In this document: in pieces, positions 22,593 through 34,297 of the stretch | How the letters are laid out: every line of letters starts with the position of its first letter | How positions within the stretch are numbered: the stretch's first letter is position 1 | Assembly: GCA_019925105.1 (NCBI GenBank) | Contig: JAHGAU010000041.1 | Coordinates: forward strand, 186,001-250,000 | Source: Niebla homalea | Taxonomy: Eukaryota > Ascomycota > Lecanoromycetes > Lecanorales > Ramalinaceae | Length of the DNA stretch: 64,000 nucleotides | Direction of reading: 5' to 3' | Notes under the pieces: model-generated | What the model was told of the DNA's origin: nothing | Seen by the model: only the letters and a program-made list of their open reading frames with translations | The model's database searches: none | Made by a program: the position numbers and the translations under genes

Positions 22593-25500
22593 CATTGAGG
22601 AGTTAGGACCCAACCCCAGCAACCCCTAGAGGGAATGAGCGACATCATCAATGAGACTTCGGAATCAGAAGCAAGTGTTGAAATATTTGACATCGAGGAA
22701 ATCATAGCAAGTTTAACTCCCTGGCTTTAGCATATCTATTTGGGACTATTCTTGTTAAATTGAACCCAATTTGACGATCCAGCCTTTGAATTCGTCTCCG
22801 CCATGGGAGCATACAAATCAAGACGGAATATCCCTAAACGACTGTGCCTTCCAACACACCTGTCAAACCATATCCTTCGCTAAATTAGCCCACAAACCCT
22901 CCTTGTGGACCAATTATGCAGATTCCCCAAAGATATGCACTGCTTTCCCCAAAGATCCGCACCATTCTCCTACGAATTTCCGTGCCAGTTGCATCAGCTC
23001 CCACATCCCCCACCTCATCCTCATCCCACCACCATCATATCCCCTTCTCATCCACCCTATCCGTTCCCCTACAGTTAAACAGCTTAACCTCGCTCTTGAA
23101 CCCTTTACACAAAAACCCTCCACACCCGTCCCACCCCCCTCGAACCCCCTTAACCCGTCCACTCCCGTCCCTACCCCTCTCGAACCCTCCCTTGACCTCT
23201 TTATTACAGCTTCCATACCCGCCCTTACACCCTAGGCGCTCAGTGCATCCTACACCCCCCCCACACACACACACTCTCTTACATACAGCACACACAGCAC
23301 ACACAGCACTCCCCTCAGTCATTGATCCAAGCACCACGACGACCGTTAGCTCGGTCTCCGCGCCGTGCAGGCAGCCAGAGATGAGGCTATTATCGGACGA
23401 GCACGTGAGCGGTCGGAAGGGACAAGCGGGGAAAGTATTTGATACTATGAGAGTGGAAGGGAAGGGGAGAGTGGGCGAAAGTAGGGGAGGACAGGGGGAG
23501 GGAAGGGGAGGGTGGGCGAAAGCAGGGGAGGACAGTGGGAGGGAAGGCGAGGCGAGGCAAAGGGGGAGCGTGTACTGTACCAACCAACCGCGTGTGACAC
23601 TATCAATGGCTCTGTAAGATAGACTGGACGGGGAGAGTTCCACCTTGGGGACGAACGAGGTCGGCGTCTCCACCGGGCTGCTTCCTTGCCAAAGCTCCAC
23701 CCAGCATCAGCTTTCCAATTTAATTTTGCGCGTAATCCAAGGGTACGTCCAGATCCCGCGATCCCCAGCCTTCTACGATAATCGTTGCACGCCGCTGACG
23801 TACAATTTCCTTCCATGGCCAGATATACTCCATTCATACGCCGCTACCTCCTTCAATGGATAAGTACATCTGTACGCCGCACACGCATGGCCAGACGCAC
23901 CCCGCCCAATCTTCGGGGGGCCTAAGCGGTCGTACCCCCTTGAGATCTTCCGTCCAGGCATACTTGAAAGACCCTCTCAGGGAACCTATAGCGGCGGCCT
24001 GTCACATCACACCAGCGGGCTAACGATGGACCCGGCCATGGACGGCCGAGATACGTTCGCGGGGTGCAACATAGTGCTTTTGCGGTAGGGCATGAACGGT
24101 TGAGGAGCCCCGCCGCGATGGTGGGAGGGTGAACGTGAGTGCTGGGAATGCTGACTGATAAGGTGAGGGCGTTGTTGGGGTGGCGGAGGTGTGTGGCGTT
24201 GAGGTGTCCGAGGGGGAGAGGGGAGAGTCTGGGGGGGAGAGAGTGTGTGTATCTGCATTGGGAGGGGGAAGGGTGAGGGAGATGGATAGGGAACATCGTA
24301 CCTCTCCTCCCTCATCAGATCTTTTCTCGCCGCAAGGTTTGGTCGGTTTGGTGAAGGCCTCCAAGGCCATAAGCTCTTTAGAACCCCGACTACCCTGCAG
24401 CGTCGGGGTGGATGAAATCGATGGTGCTGGTCTGTTTCTTGGAGAGCCGACCCGCTAGGCCACGCCAACGGCGGTATCCGCGAAATGGTTGGGTACGCGG
24501 AGGTGAATATCGATGCCGATGTAGACGCTCGTCGTGATGGGGAAACCGATGGCCGAGGTCAGTCAATCAATCAATTCAACCAGGAGGTCTGAGAGCCCCT
24601 CGCGCAAATTGGGGAGGGGTGATCCATTTCAGCGACGGGACTTTGTGGGGGATACGTGGCCAATGAAACACGTGGGAAGGGATGATGTTTGGGGGGAGAG
24701 GCAAAGGGTGTGAGAGAGGTAGCGATTCATGGAGGCGGCGATGGGCAGTGTGAGAAGAGCAGCGGTGAAACTGAGGGGGCAAAGCGCAAAGAAGGTGTGA
24801 AGGAGCGGAGAGGAAGGGTAGAAGGCAGCAGATACGTAAAAGGGGTGGGATAAGCAAGCAAAGGGGTCAAGAAGGAAGTAGTCATTGAATATACACTCCC
24901 AGACTGGTCAGGACAATTTCCTCGGTGATAATGGCGGTGAGGATGAAGACAGATTGGCGAGGGGTCCAATGTTGGCAAAAGCCGCATAGCTCTTGAGAAG
25001 TCGATGACTTGACATGAGATGGAAATGATTGGCTCAACAGCAAGACCCAAGAGCTCTTCCCTGGTTATCATAGACACGAAGAGAATACTGCAATTTTCCG
25101 TAATCCCGAGGATTGAAGATGGCGTTTGTGCGTAGGTGGCCAGCTACTGAAAGAGGGAACGCGCAGGAAGGCACCACGCGTTGCTACCAAAGCTCAAGTG
25201 TAAGCGCTTGGAAAGTTTCGTATCTAGAGAACATCCATTACTCCAGTGCATCGCTTGTGCATCTGCCCCACGTCGAATTGCTAGGCTACTGTAACACCTG
25301 AAAAGCCTGACAAGTAAAGCGTTGATATGACCTCATCTGCGAATATAAGCTAACTCATGGGAACAATCGGCGTGAGCGCGAGTCACTAGAAATTCCCTGC
25401 CTTGCTAGAGCTCCAGCATCGGTGTAAAGCGGTGTCGTTGATGAGAGTTTCATCGATCCTGGTAATTCTTGTATGTGTCGAGACATTTCTAGACTCGCAA

Positions 25501-25938
25501 GGGTTCGTAAGAAGAAATGTACCCATTGAGAGTGGCAGTTGAATAATCAAAGATTTGTCACTTGTTCCTGCATTTCGTTGTTTGGGAGTCGAGAAGTAAC
25601 GGCTTGTTCAGCAAATCACCTTAGGGAGGTCGCAGGAGTCGAAGGATCTCTCCGTAAGACAAGGAAGGGTCATGTTGTGGATATCCTATCGGCAGACGGA
25701 GAGTCGAGGTACTCCAGGTGTTCAAGGTGCTGACATTCCCATTGGGTCACTCATGTGCGTGTTTGAAAGGGTATATCAGCGCCAGATATCAAGTCTTAGC
25801 TGAAATTCCACGACCATGCTAATCAAGAACATGTCACTTGAGATCAATCCCAAATGTCAGCGCTTCTAAAAATATGACCCGACCCTGTTTTCTCGGTTAG
25901 TATAGCCACGAACAGTTATTTGATATATTGGTCGGTCC
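22593..25938. other. 3.3-kb region between convergent NACHT genes, no clear gene
   Basis: I find no gene I can support. From about 22,960 to 23,340 the plus strand is C-rich with a CACACA tract near 23,260-23,310; from 23,450 to 23,560 it is G-rich with a short repeated GGGGAGGGTGGGCGAAAG-like motif; and 24,180-24,280 is G-rich again. Open frames on both strands here follow this base bias. The rest (25,000-25,938) is mixed AT-balanced sequence. A decayed element or non-coding transcripts could be hidden here. Confidence 0.4.
23450..23560. repeat. G-rich short tandem duplication
   Basis: The segment GTGGGCGAAAGTAGGGGAGG near 23471 recurs in altered form near 23511 (GTGGGCGAAAGCAGGGGAGG), an imperfect tandem duplication of about 40 bp in G-rich DNA. 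Confidence 0.7.
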
Positions 25939-28900
25939 TTACTGAGGTCGACGGCAACCCTCACGAACTCTCCTAAAGACAGAGCCTGGATACTTAAATC
26001 CCTGGCATAACAATTGCATGAGCTCTTCGGCTCTTGGTGATGATTGACCTGCGGATTGCAGGTCTACTACATCAGCAATATTGACACGTTTTTCATACGA
26101 TGTGTCAAAGAGCCGCTCCAGCGGCATTCGCCATAACTTCTCACTCTGGGCCTCGGTAAGACGATGGAGCTGAAGCCTGCTGGGATATCTTCCGCCAGAG
26201 CCAATCAAAACCCCGTCCCTACGATCCGCTGCACCATGCGTCTCTAATAATCTTACAACATCCTCAGCAAACACAGGGTCTAGAGTGGTGAATTCTCTCT
26301 TCATGGCGGAAAGTATGGATTCATTCATTCTCACCAGGATCATGTCGCCTGGCTGCGTTACTAAGACATTGGTGGTCAGGGTCACTGTTAGGACGTAGTC
26401 GACATCCACGTAGTGACTTAAGATAGATTCAAAGACAAGCTTCCAGGTGGTGAGAAATTGCGAGGTCTGCTGAAGCGATACAAGTTCATCGCCGCGTTCG
26501 CACAAGCTTTGTTTACGTAAGCTTAAGAGCTCAACAACAATTGGTAACGACCGAACTAGGAACCTGAGCCATCTTGGCCAGCCTCCAGTTCCGTGTTCCT
26601 GCCAAAATTCGCTCCTCGACTGGGGAACAAAATCCAATATGATCTTGAAGAGACCCGTGATCATTGGGATCAACCCTTCAAGGGGATCTTCGAAGAAAGT
26701 CAATCCATCGAGAGCACAATCAATTACTTCTCCGGCCACTTTTTCAGTGCAGCTGCTCGGCACTAAGCATCGTTGAACGTAGTCATGACAGCCCAGATAA
26801 ACTGCACAGCCCAGACGGTTTTTATCCATGTGGATGATCGGATACGTGTTATGGGAAGCAAAGGCAGAGTTTGGAACCCTCAAGCTTGTATAGACGTAAT
26901 CCGCAATATCGAAAGTCCGATTGATCATGTCGAACGACAAGTTGCGTATTAGTTGTTGGTCTTCCTCAGAGGGCCATCGAGTCTCCAGTAGAGGAAGTGC
27001 GGTCAGGATCGGCTTTAGAGACCATGTTTTTATGTCAATGGACACGGTTTGGAGCATGTTCTCGTGTAGCATGAGGGGTGCCAGAGCTAACGCTTCAATG
27101 ATACTCTGTGTCACCGCACGGGTCGCCGCCAATAGCCATTTTGAATCCTTGAAAAAGTCATCATGCTTCCGTATGAAATCCGCGGCACTCTTGTGAATGA
27201 ATCTGACAGGGCGGAGGTTACGGGTAATACTTCCTCGATCTCCGTTGCGAGATGTCGAGGACAAGCCGACATCGACGTCTGCCTCAACACGCTCACTGAC
27301 ATCAATGCCAAGCATTTCAATGGCTTCGATGTCTGATCTGCAACCCCCCTCAACAATCTCAATAAGGCCACCGCAGCGCGCTAACATGCGCGTTTCTAGC
27401 TTGCGACAAAATCTATCAAACTCCGTGGATTTTTCGTAAGTAGCATCGTCGCTCATTTTATGATCCCAGGTAGCTTGCTCAAGACAAGCGAAATGCAACA
27501 AAGTGAGATCTGGACGTTTGATATAGTAGATCTCTTCCATGCCTACCAACATCATCTGCATGTATTTGGCTGCGTCTCGAGAATGTTCTTTGTCCATGCG
27601 ACTCAGCATATCTCGGTACAGGCCCTCAATAGTGTCAGGTGTTTGGCTGAGTCGTGCTTGAAGCTCTTGCAGGCTGTCGCCATCGTTTGTCCCTCTTTTG
27701 ATGACCTTGCTCATCAAGTCCGCCCAAAGAAAGATGCCTTGGGATTTTTCGATGACATCCTCGATCAACGTGTCAACCTTTCGAGGTGAGTCTTGGAAAT
27801 TACTATGCAGCATCGGTCCCAGATGATTCCATGTCGCTTTCTCGATATCGCAATGGTTCAAGTCTTGAAGTCGAAGTTGTGGCGATTTGGCGAACCCTTG
27901 CCGGAAAATTTGCTCTGGACGGCTTGATACACAAACGTAAGTACGTGGAGTGTGTGCAAGTTGGTGAATTGTCTGTATCAGGGAATCTTCGTCTCCAAAA
28001 AATTCATCCAGACCATCAATGAAGAAATGAACGAGAAAAGAAGCTGGTTTCTGAAGAAGGAAACGTGAAAGGGCGTCTTCTAGACGCTCTCTGGTCCATG
28101 CATAGATTTCATGATACTCTTCGAAACGGCCTGCTCTTTTGGCGTTGTCCGTGGTGGTACCTTTGGTCATCATAATAGGTATAGCGTCTTCTTGTTGCTC
28201 AGCAATTTGATATAAGATGGATCGGAGGAATCCGACATAGTTCTTTTGTAAGGGAGTCCCCAGATTCCAAAAGAAGAAGGAACATGTTATGAATTTGATC
28301 CTCCCATGGTGACGTGGGAGATGAAATTCTGATTGATGGAACTTTGGACATTCAATCGAGATATATTTCATCAAGGTACTCTTGCCAGCGCCTGGCTTAC
28401 CGCTTAGCCTAAGACACAGTAGTGATCAGTCATTATCTTGCCCAGCATAATAGTTTGTACACATGAGTCGGAGAGCAAAACCGTGATTAGGGAGATAAAA
28501 ACCCATTCTGCCTGCCATACACAAGTTCAATAACTACGATCACTGCAGGTACTTACCAATAGGCCTCTTTGCCTCGCCTAAGCCAATGCACGAAACTAGA
28601 CTCATTCCGAACTCTCGACCGTTGAGCAGAACTCCTTCCTACATAATACTCTGGCAAGCTCGTGGCGTTATCGCCTTGTGAATAGTCGTCATCAGACTCC
28701 CTCCCGCTATCATTGTCGGTACCCTCCGAGCTCTCGCTGGAAACAGCCCTCGAATGTCTCGAGCTTTGACGTTCGAGAGGTTCGAATATCCAGCGGCAAG
28801 TGCCATCATGGGATCTAGGGATATCATCCTGCCTCGCAAAGATCTCGGGGTAGAAAAGACTCTTCTTAAAGAGTTGACATGCTCTCTGCTTCGCTTCTCG

Positions 28901-29549
28901 TTGCGCTTGGTCCTCAAATCGACGATCGATGTGATGTTTGATTATACCTGTCTGATCCGAAAGTAATTTCTTGACTGTATTATGGCCCTGACTGAGTGCA
29001 GTAGCTAGGTTCTTGACGCTCTCATCCAGCTGTTGGGACTTCTCGATCTGCTGGATTGCGTGAACATCAAGTCTCGACAAGATGCGTGTGTTGAGAATTG
29101 TCTGATACTTTTGTAGCCTTTCTTCTATCTCTGTCAAGAATTTCTTCCTTTGCATGGCACGTACACCTGTTCTCATGGCTTTCAAAAAGCCATCCCCACG
29201 ATCAAGCTTCAATTTTTTGAGCTCGGAGAGAAGTTCTTCAGCTGTGGCTGAGCAGTTTTGAGACACTTCGATGACATCTTTTCTTACCCTTGATCTTGAA
29301 TTGGATGAGGAATGAACAGAGCTTCGGAGCCGCTCGCTTGTTTCGGCTACAAGTACAAGGTTCTGTCAGCGATTGGAAGACTTGACGACGGCAGTCCCTA
29401 CCCAAGGCCTTGGTAACCTCTTTGGTATGACGATGCTGGGCTAGAGAGCCGTCCTTGTAGATCTCTCGACATTTACTTAGGGCTTTCAGGCTGACGTCCA
29501 CAACCTGAAGGACTCCAGCAGCCAAACTAAAAGCAGTCACGGGATCCAT
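25939..29549 (-). CDS. NACHT-domain NTPase (fungal NLR-like), second copy type, intact
   Basis: Second STAND/NACHT NTPase, with the same layout as the plus-strand gene at 19-22.6 kb. Exons (in reading order) 29549-29402, 29346-28557 and 28408-25939 give 1,135 residues; donors are GTAGGG and GTAAGT. The N-terminus MDPVTAFSLAAGVLQVVDVS is the short helical domain. A helical linker follows, then an acidic Ser-rich stretch (about residues 255-290), and the NACHT core with Walker A GKPGAGKST (about 316-324; the codons for this motif begin right after intron 2) and Walker B FFIDGLDEF (about 441-449). The C-terminal 600 residues are helical and lack recognisable repeats. Residues before the P-loop (EIFARQDDIPRSHDGTCRWI) match the pre-NACHT pattern seen in fungal paralogues. 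The two NACHT proteins share motif positions but are clearly diverged, so they are paralogues and not a recent duplication. Confidence 0.86.
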
Positions 29550-30529
29550 CGCCGAAATTTACCGCACAGGAAAGCTCAACAACGATACTTGGACTGTCTG
29601 CGTTACCAAGCAGATGAGACCTGAAGCCGTAACAGGGAGTTGTCCTCGGTCAGACAGAGTCAGCCGAACTCGGCCTTCAGCGCTTAGCAAGAGCTAATCA
29701 TATCTTGATGTAGAACAGCGCAATGATTAGGTAAGGTGATCCTGCCTGCATGAACGACCCCCGCCCTAATGCAAGCCAGATAACGGGACAACCTATTATG
29801 TCACGATTTATAAATAAAGCTAGGCAGCGCTGGAAGAAGTCGACGGATCGAGTTGGCTTGAAATGGGCTTAAAGTGTGCCGTTGAATCCTACGCAAGACA
29901 TCGATCCAACAAGCGCTGATCTCAAAAGCGCCAGCAGAGCCGTACGAGCCTTTGCATGAAGCCGAATGAGGTTGGTCCTCCTTCATGGACTTGATCACCT
30001 ACGCAGATTCCGAACGAGAAGTGCTAGAACAGTCTCATGAGCCTTTGTGATGAGCAATCGCCGTGTGTCCCGGACGAGGAAGGCGTCGGATTGGGGCTGC
30101 ACAGCTGCTTGGAAAGTTCTCTATAATGAAATTCCTCAGCTCGAGTCAACCTCCGACTAGATTCTCAGGCCATGAAGGACAAGAAATCGAAGAGATGATT
30201 GCGTTCGTGTCATGGCTGGTGTGTGGTTTGCTGTTTCATAGAGCTCATGTATACTTCCGAGGCCATGGAAGAAAGAAAATGCAAGACGTAATTCCGCTCG
30301 TGTCGTATCGTGTCCGGCTTAAGGTTCAATCGCTCACCAAGCTCATGTATGCTATTATTACCACTCAGAGACGACTCCCATGTAGCCATTCACAAATGAC
30401 TGGCTCACAAAGTTTCCACTCAATACTCAATTTGTATTTCCAATATATCGCTTATCCAAAATGGAGATCTTCACAACTGGCACCATCTCGCAGAGTGGAA
30501 ATCTCAGATCTGAAAAGAGGGAGACTTCT
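29550..30529. other. Intergenic region with diverged tandem duplication
   Basis: No gene supported. A stretch near 30171-30255 (starting GGCCATGAAGGACAAGAAAT and reaching AGCTCATGTATA) resembles 30262-30350 (GGCCATGGAAGAAAGAAAAT... AGCTCATGTATG), suggesting an old duplication of about 90 bp. A plus-strand open frame here has no recognisable domain, and the duplication runs through it. Confidence 0.4.
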
Positions 30530-32503
30530 TCACTTGGCGTGAGGCAACCCTTGGGTTTCAGTAGGCTGATCGCGCGGCGATGAGGATTCCTGCTCCGCGC
30601 TACTTGGAGTTCCTTCCGTAGCAGAAATATCAAACATAAAGAAACGCTTATTGTCGATAAGAAAGACAATTACATCCAGACTGAGCTGGCGATTAAACTC
30701 CTCCTTGACCATCTCTCTCCCAGTGTAGGTAGCTTTCATCGGCGAAAGTATCGAAGGCTGGAACCGCTGCGCGAGTTTCAGAGCCGTCATCTGATTGATG
30801 TTCTGTTTCACCGCGAAGACAGCCAGGACATCTAGCAGGAACAGCAGCAACTGACGCGACGGGGAAGGGAGGTCGCGTATGAGTATCTGATATTGCCGGA
30901 TGATGGATTGCATGGGGAAGTTGTCCGACGGGATCGCCTTGCCTCCGTAGTCTTTGAGGGGCTGATGAAAGGCTTCATACTTTTCAAGGGGGATCACAGG
31001 CTCGGGGAGCCGGTAGAGATAGCGGAGGAGTATGGCTGCCGCATCATGTACCGTGAAGCCGGACCAGTTAAAACCTGAGCCATAACGTGGCGGCTCGTTG
31101 AAGGCTGCTTGGAGCGTCTGTAGACGTGCAACGGATCCGCTAATGTTGAAGATGTCTTTCACATCAATGGCTTTGTAAGGGCAGTGTCAGCCACCCCCCA
31201 GTGATCTCACAATCCCACATAAAGTTTCCGAGGAAGGAGAAAGACAGAGGCGAGAAAGACAGGGACGGAAGACTTACCTCTGTGTCCCAGGAAGAACCCA
31301 GTATTGGCAACCACTAATGGAACGTGGCCACAGTAGCTCTCGCCGGCTTCATTCTTGAGAGATATCCTTGTGCTGGCGATTTTGACACTATCAGCCAATG
31401 CGACACCAAAGACCGGACTTCTCAATTCGGTTCGACTAGTTTGCCGCCGGACCGCAGCTCTCAGAAGATCCCTCTTCCGCAGCTTGGGCGTCCTGGGTGC
31501 AGGCTGATCGGTTGACTCCTGGCTCGGGACCTCCTCCCCAGGTGGCAAAGAAAAGTCTCCAAACATATAGCGGTCGCTATTCTTGATCTCATGGGCGTAG
31601 ATCGGGACCGCGAGGATGGAGATGTTCGAAACTTCGGTCAAACTCAAGCCGGACAAGACGGAGGATGATGTCATTCGTGCGGCGGAAGAGACGAGCGATA
31701 CCCCTGATCTACTACAGAGAGGCTTCCGATAGACGCGCGATGCTAGTAGATCTTCCTCGAAAGCGAAGCCGAATCGATTGCAATGGACCTCGGACTGTAC
31801 TACAATCTTAGGCGGCGGGGTGGCTGTCTTGCTGGATGTTGTATTGGCAGCATCAATGACGGTGGGCTCGGCTGCTGGGAGGGCAACGGTGGATCTTTCA
31901 TCCATCTCTCTCAATCGGGTGATCATTTCTTGATTACTTTCGCGAATTTGTTCGACGAGACCAGTCAGGCGTGAGATTGCAGACTCTGCTTCATCCAAGG
32001 ATTTGCTATCAACTAGTCAGAGAGGATTCCGGGCAGTCAAAAGACATGGATGGTAAGATGAGTGGGGCTGCGAACGACTGCAGGATGGCCAACATCTCGA
32101 ACAAGGTAGATCGACTCCTCTGCAATCTTCCTTGTAAATCAGCTATCTTCGACTCCTTCATCGTCCACTTGACGCGATCAAGCACGCCCATGTGCCCATC
32201 ATGAGCTGAGGTCCCCAGAACATCCTCGAGTTCAGAGAATACCTTCACGGTTTGATGCATTGCCACGATAACTTGTTCCACAAGAACTAGTGAAGCTCCT
32301 GACTCGGAAGCAATTGCTTTACACGAAAGGTAACGTTTCAGCTGGGTGAGGACCACCTTTATACCGTTGACTTCGTCGAGGACATTGTGAGCGAGTTTGG
32401 GGGCTCCTTTCACACTCTGTACGAAGGTTGTCAAGACGGAAGAGACTTTGGCTGTCGCTCCCAGCGCACCGATGATAGATGCCGAGACGGAAAGCGGGTC
32501 CAT
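30530..32503 (-). CDS. NLR-type N-terminal domain fused to SAC7-like RhoGAP domain
   Basis: Exons 32503-32076, 32005-31278 and 31170-30530 give about 598 residues. The start MDPLSVSASIIGALGATAKV is the helical domain usually found at the N-terminus of fungal NACHT/ankyrin NLR-like proteins, and the segment up to about residue 175 keeps that family's pattern (IADLQGRLQRSRSTLFEML). The C-terminal half is a RhoGAP domain of the SAC7/BAG7 type: VFGVALADSVKIASTRIS, VPLVVANTGFFL, ISGSVARLQTLQAAFNEPPR, FTVHDAAAILLRYLYRLPEP. RhoGAPs speed GTP hydrolysis by Rho GTPases through an arginine in a G-I-F-R motif; here that position reads DIFN (Asn at about 394), so catalysis is doubtful. The donor of intron 1 is uncertain: GTTCGC at 32075 is my best choice by family alignment, with other GT sites nearby in the same phase. 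The gene lies just upstream of, and in the same orientation as, the second NACHT gene. Confidence 0.78.
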
Positions 32504-34297
32504 TAGCGCGTAGAGCGTACGGCACTTACTTCGTCCTTGATATAGATTTACCTTGTCAAGCCAGAATCAAGAAAGCTGCCTCCCGTTGCAATCATCTGTG
32601 GCATCAAGCTCTACATTCAAAGAGCGCCCACCCAGGGACGTACTGTCCACTTCTAGTGCATTTCATATTTGCCTTCTTTATGCGCTGAGTATGTGAAGAG
32701 ACTGCAGCCCATTACAACGCGTTGACAGGTCTGCGGACGTTGCTGTTCAGGCACAATGGCGGGGTCGACTGTCAGCAAGGCAGAGACCTGCAGGCATAGG
32801 GTACACAGGTTTTAGTGCTAGGGTATCCTTCACTTGAGCCTCAATTTTCAGGAGGCTTGAGGGGGCCATCACCCTCGTGGCTGATGGTCGTTAATTCCAA
32901 GGGACTTCAGCGTGCCCGCCTTGCCATTCTTCATAACATTGGGTTGCATACAGAGCATGGTCCTGTCATGAGGACGAGATATGTATTCGCAGATAGCCCG
33001 TGATACAGCCATTGGCGCATTTATTGGTCGAACCCTTCCAGCTTCTGCTTTGGAGCTTCAGACCTGCAGGTTACGAATGCCAACCAAAGATGCATCCAAG
33101 AAAGGAGCATGATAAGACACGCGCATAATCGTTGACGATGATTCGCAGACTCATCCGTCATATCTGGCGAAATCTGCGCAAGTTGTAGATCAAGCCACCT
33201 AAAGCGTCTGCAACGAATTCGTTGATGCACCATCAATCCATCATGCAGGATGCAGGTGCGACTTGGCAAGCAAGAAGATTTAGAAGAAGTAAGAAGCCGG
33301 GTTTACGGAATAGGGAGGTAATACATCCGTAGTGGTGGTATTCGCATGCAAGCTCTACGGAAGGAAGCAGACTGCATAGATCAACCCGAACTCGTCCATG
33401 GATGTCGCAAGGTCCTGTTGAGAGGTCAAAGAATGTTGACACCTTGATTTAGGCAAGATCTCTGATACCATCATAAAGAAGAACCCAGCATGTTGTTACT
33501 TGTTATAGAGTCTTTTCTTTGAGATCCTTGGGAGAAATGGGAACAAGAATCAACCAATTCTTTATCCGCCCCTGCCCCTTTCACGGCCTTATCGTATGCT
33601 TCATTAGCTTAAGATTTGGCACGCGGCCAAGCCTGCAAGGTTGGCCCAATAGGGCAATCACTAGGATAGAATTGGCTTAGGAAGACCCGACGATCGGGTG
33701 AACCGGGTGGCTGACCTATCAGACGGTTCCTGAACAGACAGGGTCTGACGCGAACCAGACGTTAATCTGATTCGAGTTGGAAGTAATAATCTTTCATATC
33801 TTCCCTTCTTCCCCATCCCTGTCGCTTGTATTTTCTTCTTCTTCATCTTCCATGCTTCATAGACTTGATTGACACCCGTCGTTCTTTCCAAACAATTTTC
33901 TCACAGTCTGAGTGAAGATTGCTCTCTAATATCACTAAACTGAACTACCCCCTTTGAACTCCCGCCAAATTCCTCTGCAAGGTACCTTCATTCGTTACGC
34001 TCACAGCGCAAACATTCCCTTCACCAACAACTACCAACGCAACACCCTATAGCAAGCAATTAGCTTGGAGACAAGCATTCCAACCAAGCGAGACTATCAA
34101 AAAACCAGATACCGCCTTCCTCTCCCTCCTAGGGGTGCCTTCTGACTCCTCACCGCCTTCTTTGAAGAAGCAATTCCGCTGAAGGCTGATCAAAACCCAA
34201 CTCTCCAGGACGACTGTCCAAATTAAAGGCTATTCATCCTACATATAAATAATCAACCAAGAATCAGGTCTTAGAAACTCTGGCCCCAAGGGGAAAA
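32504..34297. other. Intergenic region between divergent RhoGAP-fusion and GT25 genes
   Basis: No gene supported over 1.8 kb. It separates divergent genes and should hold both promoters. The part just before the glycosyltransferase (33,900-34,297) is CT/A-rich leader sequence. Short open frames carry no recognisable domain. Confidence 0.5.
34243..34250 (+). promoter_or_regulatory. TATA-like element before GT25 gene
   Basis: An ATATAAAT motif lies about 50 bp before the start codon at 34298, in an AT-rich stretch following a CT-rich region. Motif match and position only. Confidence 0.35.

Noticed and set aside
24360..24470. Minus-strand tRNA-like segment (GGCGTGGCCTAGCGGGTCGG ... CAA)
   Set aside because: The D-arm-like part is followed by no convincing T arm or matching acceptor stem, so it does not fold as a tRNA.
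30063..30542. Plus-strand open frame of 159 codons
   Set aside because: No domain; it crosses an old duplication and shows no coding features.
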